Source: Burkholderia diffusa (GTDB lineage Bacteria > Pseudomonadota > Gammaproteobacteria > Burkholderiales > Burkholderiaceae). From it: a stretch of 64,000 bases of DNA. Positions 31,703 to 38,612 of the stretch are shown one piece after another. The stretch spans positions 1,674,001-1,738,000 of the forward strand of contig NZ_CP013363.1 in NCBI RefSeq assembly GCF_001718315.1, read 5' to 3'. The translations under genes and the position numbers were made by a program. Below the pieces are notes generated by a model. It ran no database searches and was not told where the DNA came from. It saw nothing but the letters and a program-made list of their open reading frames with translations. Each line of letters begins with the position of its first letter. Position 1 is the stretch's first letter.

Positions 31703-31957
31703 CGCCTCGCGCTGATATTTGGGCCGCGGCTCAAGGCAACAGTCGGGAAACAGCCAGTCACGGGTAAGAATCAAGCCAGCACCATCGTCGGCAAAACCAA
31801 TTACCGGCGCCCCCACGAGCTCGCACTCCCACCTCCCATCGCGATATAACCGCACCACCTCAACGATACGCCCGACCAAGGCCTCGTTCGGCGAGCGCAC
31901 GACTCGCGCCACATCCCCCGGCCTGCACCGCAGGCACTTCGTCGATTCGTCATTCAT
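31670..31957 (-). CDS. SOS-regulated small phage protein convergent with the repressor
   Basis: The protein has 95 residues. CLRCRPGDVARVVRSPNEAL, VGRIVEVVRLYRDGRWECEL and LTRDWLFPDCCLEPRP form a compact, Cys-containing beta-rich protein common in betaproteobacterial prophages. The ribosome site GAGGG lies 7 bases before the ATG. A LexA box lies 31-50 bases upstream and overlaps the predicted promoter. The gene points toward the repressor and overlaps its 3' end. A role as antirepressor or as a source of antisense RNA is possible but not shown. Confidence 0.75.
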   Translation of the reverse strand: MNDESTKCLRCRPGDVARVVRSPNEALVGRIVEVVRLYRDGRWECELVGAPVIGFADDGAGLILTRDWLFPDCCLEPRPKYQREALSALTEAFVA

Positions 31958-31987
31958 CAGCCGCCCTCATCTGCACCAGCATCGAAA

Positions 31988-32007
31988 TACTGTATGTTCA
32001 TACAGTA
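31988..32007 (-). promoter_or_regulatory. LexA (SOS) box over a leftward promoter
   Basis: TACTGTATGTTCATACAGTA has the CTGT-N8-ACAG arms and differs only in the centre from the enterobacterial consensus. On the minus strand TTGGCT (32017-32012), a 17-base spacer and TACAGT (31994-31989) form a plausible promoter for the gene at 31670-31957, with the box covering the -10. Confidence 0.8.
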
Positions 32008-32144
32008 GTTTAGCCAACAATACCGACGCCTTTCAACAACTGTCAGTTTTGTCAGGAACTCTCCAACGACGACGCACCCTTTTGCGTCGCCCCGAGGATT
32101 GACATGAAGCGGCGTCGAGCGCGTTACAAATTCGCCGCGAATTT

Positions 32145-32187
32145 TCGCGTTACGCTATAGACATTCATTTTGCGTTTCGCTAAAGTC
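32145..32187 (+). promoter_or_regulatory. Second operator block, inverted copy of the Cro-side operators
   Basis: Bases 32153-32187 match the reverse complement of 31224-31258 at 31 of 35 positions, including one whole 13-base operator (32170-32182). A further operator half-block (32145-32157, TCGCGTTACGCTA) is 25 bases away. CTATAGAC between them is also conserved. It precedes the rightward operon starting at 32242. Confidence 0.75.
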
Positions 32188-32241
32188 CATTCCATCGCAG
32201 TTGGATTGACTGCACCACCCGATGGATTTGCCGGAGGCGTT

Positions 32242-32403
32242 ATGCGCACTTATCGCTGCTACTACCTGATGAAAGGCGACGAACCGTCGCCTCTCGCGCC
32301 GTTCGTTCAACTCTTTGCAGCCAACGCTGCATCTGCTGCGCAACTTGCGCGGCACATCACCGGCTGCGCATGCGTCACAGACGTGCAGCGCGTCCAGGAC
32401 TGA
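32242..32403 (+). CDS. Small hypothetical protein, first gene of the rightward operon
   Basis: The protein has 53 residues: MRTYRCYYLMKGDEPSPLAP, then AASAAQLARHITGCACVTDV. CCGGAGG precedes the ATG at good spacing. It lies 55 bases after the second operator block, so it should be repressed in the lysogen. No family is recognised. Confidence 0.55.
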   Translation: MRTYRCYYLMKGDEPSPLAPFVQLFAANAASAAQLARHITGCACVTDVQRVQD

Positions 32404-32407
32404 CGCC

Positions 32408-32530
32408 ATGACGACGCTCACCGCTCTCGGTCAACGCATCCTGATCCACAAACGGGACTGGCACCCATTGGTTGCGCTCGCAGCGCTCTATCTGATAGCC
32501 AGCGCTATCGCCCCGGATTCCCGTCTTTGA
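32408..32530 (+). CDS. Tiny single-span membrane protein
   Basis: The protein has 40 residues: MTTLTALGQRILIHKRDWHP, then LVALAALYLIASAIAPDSRL. One hydrophobic segment with a basic N-terminal half predicts a small inner-membrane protein. It begins 4 bases after the previous stop. The function is unknown; very small membrane proteins of temperate phages often affect superinfection or lysis timing. Confidence 0.45.
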   Translation: MTTLTALGQRILIHKRDWHPLVALAALYLIASAIAPDSRL

Positions 32531-32537
32531 GGTGAGC

Positions 32538-32663
32538 ATGAATAACCCCATGCCCCTCTGGAAAATCGTGCTGCTCTGGCTCGCTGTCGGCATCGGTTGT
32601 GTTGCGTGGACCTACGCCGGCGAACCGACCGACGCACCGAGCACGGGCACCTATCAAACGTGA
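32538..32663 (+). CDS. Tiny single-span membrane protein (41 residues)
   Basis: MNNPMPLWKIVLLWLAVGIG, then CVAWTYAGEPTDAPSTGTYQ, gives one transmembrane segment and a polar tail, possibly periplasmic. GAGGTGAGC precedes the ATG. It lies 7 bases after the previous stop, in the same tightly packed operon. Confidence 0.45.
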   Translation: MNNPMPLWKIVLLWLAVGIGCVAWTYAGEPTDAPSTGTYQT

Positions 32664-32670
32664 GCCAATC

Positions 32671-32877
32671 ATGCGGAAAGCTCACCTGCCTGCGCACTTG
32701 CTCCGTGTCGAATGGCAATTGCTTCACATGCGCGGCGATTTCGACACCGCGATCCGACTCGAAAGCGTCCGCAAGATGCTGGAGTCGTCGGCGCGAGCCC
32801 GCGAGTCACGAGAGCAACGCCGCGCAGTTGCTCGCGTGGACATTAAGCGCCTGCGAGCCGGCGACGCTGAGGACTGA
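32671..32877 (+). CDS. Small basic helical protein
   Basis: The protein has 68 residues: MRKAHLPAHLLRVEWQLLHM, then RGDFDTAIRLESVRKMLESS and a basic Arg-rich helix. The pattern suggests a short helical bundle that may bind nucleic acid. It starts 7 bases after the previous stop. No family is recognised. Confidence 0.5.
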   Translation: MRKAHLPAHLLRVEWQLLHMRGDFDTAIRLESVRKMLESSARARESREQRRAVARVDIKRLRAGDAED

Positions 32878-32880
32878 TCG

Positions 32881-32985
32881 ATGCCCCACTGCCACGTCCT
32901 CTGCACGCATTGCGCGACATGCCAATGCCTACGGCGACACCCCGACCGTTACGAGCGCTTGCCTGGTCGTCGCGCGCGCGACTGA
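32881..32985 (+). CDS. Cys/His-rich mini-protein (34 residues)
   Basis: MPHCHVLCTHCATCQC is followed by a basic tail. Five Cys and two His in 16 residues could form a small metal site. It begins 3 bases after the preceding stop. It is supported only by the operon context and composition. Confidence 0.35.
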   Translation: MPHCHVLCTHCATCQCLRRHPDRYERLPGRRARD

Positions 32986-33131
32986 CGCCGATACCTCGTG
33001 AGCCACTAGATCAATCGCGGGAACACGACACTCATGCTCAGTGACTGCGCCGGCTACTGGTTCTCAATAGTCGCGGCAGCACCGGTCCCGAACACCACGA
33101 ATTCCACCAATCCTAGAATCGATAAATAACC

Positions 33132-33956
33132 ATGGCGAAAAATTCACTCGATGCCTATGGCGCTGCCGGCAAAACGAATCTGCTGTATTTCGATCCGGAA
33201 AACTTGGTACTGGTAACGGACAAGACGTCCCCGCTTTACGACGATCGAGTTCATCTGCCTGCCGACGAAATGATGGCGCACAACATCGATTATCAAGGCA
33301 TCACAACCCCGATCGAGATTTCGAAGAATCCCGAGACCGGCGAAGTTGAAGTCGTACTCGGCCGGCAGCGTGTCAAAGCCTGTCGACTCGCGAATACATG
33401 GCGCAAAGAGCGTGGCGCCCCGCCTCGCCAGGTTCCGGCGGTCGTTTTCAAAGGCAAGCGCGAGCATGCCCTCGATGCAATCGTCAGCGAAAACGAACAC
33501 CGCCGCGCAGACACGCCGCTCGGCCGCGCCGAGAAGATGCGGCAGCTGATGGCACTCGGCCGTGGTGAAGATCAGGTCGCGATGATTTTCAACTGCAAAG
33601 TTGCAACCGTGCGCTCGACACTCGCCTTACTCGAGTGCTGCGCGGACGTACAGAAAGCCGTCGATTGCGGCAAGGTTCCCGTGACGCACGCGGTCAAATT
33701 GGCGCGCCTCAAGCCGGATGCACAGCGAGAAAAGGTACGCGAGCTCGTCAACGTAGCCGACACGAAGAAGGGGCACGAAAAGTCTCGCGCTCAGCGCGAA
33801 TTGATGGGACACGAAGGGCCGCGAATGAAAACCCGCAAACAGATCAGTACCGAGCTGCAGAACAGTACCGGCGAACGTGCTGCCGCCCTTCGCTGGGTTC
33901 TTGGCATTGAAAGCGACCGCGAGGCGGCTGATCGCGTTATGCCGATACTTGACTGA
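33132..33956 (+). CDS. ParB/Spo0J-like DNA-binding protein
   Basis: The protein has 274 residues. The N-terminal ParB nuclease-like domain includes VVLGRQRVKACRLAN and IVSENEHRRADTPLGRAEKM; a helix-turn-helix follows (VAMIFNCKVATVRSTLALLE, then VTHAVKLARLKPD). This is the ParB/RepB layout. No ParA partner is encoded in the window, so it is more likely a regulator or DNA-binding accessory than a full partition system. It lies in the rightward operon between the tiny genes and AlpA. Confidence 0.8.
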   Translation: MAKNSLDAYGAAGKTNLLYFDPENLVLVTDKTSPLYDDRVHLPADEMMAHNIDYQGITTPIEISKNPETGEVEVVLGRQRVKACRLANTWRKERGAPPRQVPAVVFKGKREHALDAIVSENEHRRADTPLGRAEKMRQLMALGRGEDQVAMIFNCKVATVRSTLALLECCADVQKAVDCGKVPVTHAVKLARLKPDAQREKVRELVNVADTKKGHEKSRAQRELMGHEGPRMKTRKQISTELQNSTGERAAALRWVLGIESDREAADRVMPILD

Positions 33957-33980
33957 GCGGTGCACCAGCCAGGAGGATCA

Positions 33981-34220
33981 ATGAAACCGATTTATCTCGA
34001 CCTGCCTGCCGTTGCCACCGCAGTGTCGTTATCCGAAGCCACTATCCAGAAACTCGTGCGCGAGCACAAATTCCCAAAGCCGCGCCTCCTGTCCGATCGG
34101 CGCGTCGCGTGGTTGACGCGCGAGATCGAAACATGGGCGGAGGCGTGTCCGGTGTCAGATCTGCCACCTCCGCCCAATACCGGTCACGGCAACAGACGTC
34201 GCAAGATTTGCGTAAGCTAA
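33981..34220 (+). CDS. AlpA-like regulator or excisionase
   Basis: The protein has 79 residues from the ATG at 33981, which has AGGAGGATCA before it. YLDLPAVATAVSLSEATIQK, then FPKPRLLSDRRVAWLTREIE, are the AlpA/MerR-like winged helix with the wing LLSDRRVAW. AlpA proteins activate integrase or act as excisionase. Its place at the end of the rightward operon on the integrase side fits control of excision. Confidence 0.8.
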   Translation: MKPIYLDLPAVATAVSLSEATIQKLVREHKFPKPRLLSDRRVAWLTREIETWAEACPVSDLPPPPNTGHGNRRRKICVS

Positions 34221-34222
34221 GA

Positions 34223-34251
34223 CCTGATCTGTCAGCCAGCGTCAGATCAGG
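34223..34251 (+). terminator. Hairpin after the AlpA gene
   Basis: Arms CCTGATCTG and CAGATCAGG enclose 11 bases, 2 bases after the AlpA stop. There is no T-run. Confidence 0.55.
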
Positions 34252-34636
34252 CCTGAGGTGGCGTCACCGTCACTTTATCAAGGGCCGTCATCGAACTGCG
34301 GATTCAACCCGTCAACGCTACGAATTGTGATTCGAGAAGCGGTCGCTCAACGCTCAAAATTGGCAGCGCCGCGAGGCATCCGCTGGAATACAGGGTTAGT
34401 TAACTGGAGCGAAGCCGACGTCCGATTGTCGGACCTGCGGCTCAAGCGAATGTCGCTTGCTGGCCGCCAACCGCCGGGGGCGGCCGGCGGATGCCGACCC
34501 ACTACGGTCGATTGTCTACGACCTCACACGATGTCCGTTTCCAAGGGCACAGCAGTCGTTCGTATGTTAGTTTCGTCGGCGGACGTAGGTTATCGCGTCC
34601 GTTCCAAGGCGCAGTCTGACTTGCGTCGGTTAACCA
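34252..34636. other. Non-coding stretch between AlpA and the secreted protein gene
   Basis: The one open frame here lacks a ribosome site and family resemblance. I see no repeat or RNA gene. Confidence 0.4.
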
Positions 34637-35446
34637 TTATTGCCCAAGCGGGATCGATACGATAACCCCTGGGCCAGCGGGAGCCGCGCATCCACATATA
34701 GCATCCTGCTCATGGCCGCTCTCGCATTTGAACGGTGAGCAGAAACCGTGCTGCCCAGCGGGACAATTGGTTTTGCAGTAGGCCTTCCTGTCGGTCACCC
34801 AGGCCCCCCCCAGATCACAGGCACCGGTCAAGCCGGGCGTTCCAACTTGACAATTGTTGTTGACCACACCATTGCTTGGGTTGGCCTTTTGTGGAGGTGG
34901 AGGTGGAGGTGGAGGTGGAGGCGGCCGGCAAGTGCTGCAATCCGCGAGAAAGACCTCAAAGTGGATAGCTCCGCGATTGTCGTCGACGTTGTTGTCATTT
35001 ACTTGAAAGGTGATATTCCCGGGCCCTGGCACAACCATCTGGAAGATCGGTGGTTTCTCCCATGGGTGACGGGAGACTGAATCAGCGAGCTGGTCCTTTG
35101 CAGTAGGACACCCGAAGTTTTTGCTATCCACACGCACAATAACGCAGCCCTCAGCAGCGTGAGGAGCAGGCCAGTCGCCTGCCGCCGGCACGCCGATCTG
35201 ACCGCCAGCACCGCTCGGACGATTATCGCTAGGGCCGTAGATGTACCACACCCCAAAGAAACGAATAACAGCTGATTTATAGTTAGGAATTCTCGCCTGA
35301 ACGCTCCAGATGCCATGCGTAGTGGCATTGATGTCACCGCCCGATATTGAGGGGAGGTTAGATACGTCCTGCGCGAAGGTCGGCTGCAACTCCAAAAAGA
35401 CCAATGCGGCAATGCAGCATCTGAGAAGTTTTGACGGAGAGATCAC
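34637..35446 (-). CDS. Secreted Cys-rich protein with polyproline linker (cargo)
   Basis: The start is a GTG at 35446 with GAGGAGGCGAAT before it, giving 269 residues. The signal peptide (LLRCCIAALVFLELQPTFAQ) is followed by a beta-rich domain (HGIWSVQARIPNYKSAVIRF, then VIVRVDSKNFGCPTAKDQLA), a run of 11 prolines, and a Cys-rich domain with about ten Cys (YCKTNCPAGQHGFCSPFKCE). It should be exported. It is outside the phage gene order and looks like lysogenic cargo. The function is unknown. Confidence 0.7.
   Translation of the reverse strand: MISPSKLLRCCIAALVFLELQPTFAQDVSNLPSISGGDINATTHGIWSVQARIPNYKSAVIRFFGVWYIYGPSDNRPSGAGGQIGVPAAGDWPAPHAAEGCVIVRVDSKNFGCPTAKDQLADSVSRHPWEKPPIFQMVVPGPGNITFQVNDNNVDDNRGAIHFEVFLADCSTCRPPPPPPPPPPPQKANPSNGVVNNNCQVGTPGLTGACDLGGAWVTDRKAYCKTNCPAGQHGFCSPFKCESGHEQDAICGCAAPAGPGVIVSIPLGQ
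34891..34923. repeat. GGTGGA hexamer repeat encoding the polyproline linker
   Basis: About five tandem GGTGGA units, read leftward as Pro-Pro pairs. Hexamer slippage would change linker length in frame. Confidence 0.75.
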
Positions 35447-35628
35447 ATTCGCCTCCTCTTTTCTGGCTCTTTGGCCAAGTGAATGCGATTTTCCACCAAG
35501 TTTCAAGGTCATACGTGTACCAGGCCGCACTCCGTATTTCTCTGAACGATTAAAGAAGTGACGATCGCCTAAGCTAGGTCATAGGTGCCACTCCAGCCGC
35601 CACAACTCATGATATGGAGGAAATCGCC

Positions 35629-35817
35629 ATGTTTGCACTACTACCGGAGAGTAAAACGAACGATACGATTTACGACGATGAGAAGGCTGAGGAAGAGACG
35701 CGTCTGGGAGCGCATCCATGCACGCAATGCAACTGCCAAGATTTCTGTGCCTCGAGTTGGAACGACACCGTGTGCACTTGCACGCACGTCATGCAGGATC
35801 ACGTCGGAATGCCTTGA
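35629..35817 (+). CDS. Cys-rich acidic mini-protein (cargo)
   Basis: The protein has 62 residues. MFALLPESKTNDTIYDDEKA is followed by HPCTQCNCQDFCASSW and VCTCTHVMQDHVG. Seven Cys and several His suggest a metal-binding fold. ATATGGAGGAAATCGCC gives a strong ribosome site. It diverges from the secreted protein gene. No family is recognised. Confidence 0.6.
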   Translation: MFALLPESKTNDTIYDDEKAEEETRLGAHPCTQCNCQDFCASSWNDTVCTCTHVMQDHVGMP

Positions 35818-36059
35818 TACCGCCTGCGTGACTAGCCTCCGCCCTGAGTAGATAGCTTTCAGCCCGAAAGTCCGCAGTTTGATGCGTGGCCGCCACCGGA
35901 CTGACAATGTGAGCGCGATGTCGAGCTATCGTTTCTGGCCGAACGCGGCCGGCCGCCGCCCTGCGACGCGCGACCGGCGTAGATCGACGGTGGATTCAAC
36001 CGGTCGATGCAACAGCCACTCGGGCGAGCTTTTCTTTTGCACGACGGTGCGAAGTGGCG

Positions 36060-36788
36060 CTATCTGTAAGGCGAGTGCTTAGGTGTGTAGGCGAATTTCC
36101 CGCACCTCTCGAGCAGCGGATCAAGTAGCGCTAGCGCGTCGTCGGTGTGTAATATCAATGTTGCCGAAAGCTGTTCGAGATGCTTCAGATATTCTTGTTC
36201 GATTTCCGAACCCTTGGCTCCGTCCGGGCTGTCGATGAGATCAATAACGCTTTTGAGCGGCACAGCGTCGCCGCTGCATATTTTCAGTTGCAACGACAGT
36301 AGATGCAGTCGTTCGGCGAAATTTTGTTCGATTGGTGCAAGCATCACCAGATCATCGAACGGTACGTCGAGTTGCAAAGCCGCGAGGCGGTGGATCACCG
36401 TACCGTCGCTTACTCTATCAACGACGAGCCGTAGGCCCGCACACTTGGTTGCGGCCCAAGTCTTAAAGAAGATCAGCTCAGACTTGACCTCGACAAGTTT
36501 TCCAATATAACGCAGCGCGGTCATTCGGCCGCGCAGATAGTCCTTGCTATCTGCCTTTCGGTCAGAGCGCCTGGCAAGGTACAGCGAGACAACGACGGCC
36601 ATTAACGTGCCAACGCCGGCGAACCATGTGCCTATGGCCTCAATTGCGCTCCAGCTCCACGCATCTCTGTTGCCAGTCTCAGCGAGAACCTTGAGCGCCC
36701 ACGCCACGAATAGCACCGACACCGAAAACATCGCGAAAGCACCGACCAAATCCGCAACGCTTACTCTCCGCATCTTGGAATCTCTCAT
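36060..36788 (-). CDS. Two-span membrane protein with cytoplasmic helical domain, gene 2 of a pair
   Basis: The protein has 242 residues. Two transmembrane segments lie near the N-terminus (VGAFAMFSVSVLFVAWALKV, then WFAGVGTLMAVVVSLYLARR). A long helical cytoplasmic part follows (LVMLAPIEQNFAERLHLLSL, then EIEQEYLKHLEQLSATLILH). It starts 3 bases after the previous stop, so the two genes form an operon. It resembles no phage structural or regulatory protein I know. Sensor-effector membrane proteins of this shape occur in defence systems, but this is inference. Confidence 0.6.
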   Translation of the reverse strand: MRDSKMRRVSVADLVGAFAMFSVSVLFVAWALKVLAETGNRDAWSWSAIEAIGTWFAGVGTLMAVVVSLYLARRSDRKADSKDYLRGRMTALRYIGKLVEVKSELIFFKTWAATKCAGLRLVVDRVSDGTVIHRLAALQLDVPFDDLVMLAPIEQNFAERLHLLSLQLKICSGDAVPLKSVIDLIDSPDGAKGSEIEQEYLKHLEQLSATLILHTDDALALLDPLLERCGKFAYTPKHSPYR

Positions 36789-36791
36789 GTT

Positions 36792-37535
36792 CTAAGCTTG
36801 CTGCTGGTGTGTGCCAAGAAAGTTTCGACGGTTGAGCAGGCTGATTTCTTGGTCAAGAACCTGAAACTCCAGTTGGATGCGGTCAATATGTGTCTCAACA
36901 TTCTTCCGCAACACGGCGCGTTTAGTTGAGATCAGATCGTCGCTGTACTTTTCGTCGTAGGCGTACTTCTTCAGTTCCGCAATCTTCTTGTTGATCTCGT
37001 CTGTGTACGGGCCGGCCAGATATTCGGCCATTGCGCCTTTCAAGAATGTGAACTGGCCGCTGTAGATGACAAACGCAGAAATCGCTCGCTCAGAGCCGAG
37101 TGTGTGAATCGGGAGCCTCGACAGTAGCTCGATCATCGAGTCAATGATCGAGGGGTGGTAAATCGAGTACATCTTGATGTTGAACTCGTCGCTTAACGCC
37201 TCTTTGATTTGCACGGTGTGGGTGTGCGCCGCAAGAATTACCGCATACATTCCTTGTCGCCGTTCGCGTTCTTCTAACGCCTCCACTGCTTGCCGAGTCT
37301 CTTCGGCAAGCTGGTGTGCCTTCTGCGTTGCAGCCAGCGAGGCTTTCGCCTGGCGCTCCCCGATGAAGTAGGAGCCGACGATCGCGGCGATTGAGCCCAC
37401 CGCCTGCACCCACGAAGCAACATTCCCCGAATTCCAACCCCAAGCATGGATGGTCACGACCACGACGGCAAGCGTAACGAGAAATGTCGCGGTGACGAAA
37501 AAAGATCCCTCGGCAATCGTGCGAAATGATTTCAT
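36792..37535 (-). CDS. Two-span membrane protein with coiled coil, gene 1 of a pair
   Basis: The start is the ATG at 37535 (MKSFRTIAEGSFFVTATFLV) with AGAGGACAAG before it, giving 247 residues. Two transmembrane segments (FLVTLAVVVVTIHAWGW, then VQAVGSIAAIVGSYFIGER) lead into a coiled coil (ATQKAHQLAEETRQAVEALE) and a helical domain. The design is parallel to its downstream neighbour, suggesting that the two products act together. It diverges from the HEPN gene at 37734. Confidence 0.6.
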   Translation of the reverse strand: MKSFRTIAEGSFFVTATFLVTLAVVVVTIHAWGWNSGNVASWVQAVGSIAAIVGSYFIGERQAKASLAATQKAHQLAEETRQAVEALEERERRQGMYAVILAAHTHTVQIKEALSDEFNIKMYSIYHPSIIDSMIELLSRLPIHTLGSERAISAFVIYSGQFTFLKGAMAEYLAGPYTDEINKKIAELKKYAYDEKYSDDLISTKRAVLRKNVETHIDRIQLEFQVLDQEISLLNRRNFLGTHQQQA

Positions 37536-37733
37536 CTTGTCCTCTGATCCGGGTGGATCGTAGCACGATGGAGTGCCAGCATGCCCGGCTGCAAGGGAGC
37601 GGTGGGTTGGGAACATCCAGATCTGAAGCAACAGTATTCAACACTTGAGTCCGTACTTCCATGTTCACTCTATGCAAGCGTCCCCGATTGTTGCGATCAT
37701 CTACGTGTTCCTTTGTACTTTCCTCGCAACCCA

Positions 37734-38456
37734 ATGCCAACGCAGATTGAAAAATTACAAGCCTACGCTGCCCACTTGCTCGACGCCTTCATTGGTCTAA
37801 AAGAGCGGTATGCAATGCTCGAACCTATGCTGTTCGATCATGGCACGATCGAGCTTCGCGGCACACGAGAACGCGGGCGCGGGTTCCTTATCCTTCGACA
37901 CTCGCTGTTTTTGTCGTGCGCGCAGGACATTGCAAAGCTCACTTTGGACAACGACCAACGCACGCCAAGCATACGAAACATCGTGGCAAAACTCGAAGAC
38001 GAGTATTTGCGAAAAAAGCTCGAGGACCAGTATTCGATATGGGTACTCCCGTTGGTTGAGGAGGAGACCGACCCCGAGATTGTCGCCGCACTGAGGCGCA
38101 TGGAAAAACAAGAGCGGTTGGAGCGGCGGGACCAGTTCTCCGAACATTACACGGAACTGCGATCTGGATGGACCACGCTTTCGACCAGTGAATCGATGAA
38201 TGGCTTTCTTACCGTGCGCGACAAATTGTCGGCTCACACCGAAGTGCGTTGTGTCGCAGACAAATACCAGCTTCTCGACATCTCGGCTTTAGGAATAAAA
38301 TGGGGACAGCTGCGCGAAACAATCGAAAGCATGCAAAGACTTGTTGAGCTCATCGGTTTTATCGTTCGCAATGCTGGCTTCGCATGGGATTCGCTCGATC
38401 ATCAACTATCACAGGCAGCCGAAAATTTTTGGAGTGCCGCGAGCAAGCAGAAATAA
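37734..38456 (+). CDS. HEPN-domain protein, AbiU2-like (putative abortive infection)
   Basis: The protein has 240 residues from ATG 37734 (MPTQIEKLQAYAAHLLDAFI). It is all helical. LILRHSLFLSCAQDIAKLTL and the motif VRDKLSAHTE fit the HEPN fold; Arg162 and His168 match the R-x4-6-H ribonuclease motif. The overall pattern is like AbiU2 HEPN proteins of abortive infection systems. There is no strong ribosome site, so the start is uncertain. It diverges from the membrane protein pair and lies next to the integrase. Confidence 0.6.
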   Translation: MPTQIEKLQAYAAHLLDAFIGLKERYAMLEPMLFDHGTIELRGTRERGRGFLILRHSLFLSCAQDIAKLTLDNDQRTPSIRNIVAKLEDEYLRKKLEDQYSIWVLPLVEEETDPEIVAALRRMEKQERLERRDQFSEHYTELRSGWTTLSTSESMNGFLTVRDKLSAHTEVRCVADKYQLLDISALGIKWGQLRETIESMQRLVELIGFIVRNAGFAWDSLDHQLSQAAENFWSAASKQK

Positions 38457-38612
38457 GTCAGGCGAGAACAATTGCTGGCAGGAGACCGCTTTCTCGGCGA
38501 AGAGGTCAGCTGAATGACACGGTTTCGGTGGGAGCGAACGTCGGCTCCTGGCCGAATTGAGTCAGTTCATCTGACGCGTTCTGTTTGGTCTAGTTTCGCC
38601 TTATACGCAAGA

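Noticed and set aside
34258-34665. Rightward 135-residue frame after AlpA
   Set aside because: No ribosome site, no family resemblance, and it runs into the secreted protein gene on the other strand.
37934-37947. CAAAGCTCACTTTG, similar to the late-region palindrome
   Set aside because: The arms match but the spacer is one base longer, and it lies inside the HEPN gene far from the other copies; a chance match is likely.
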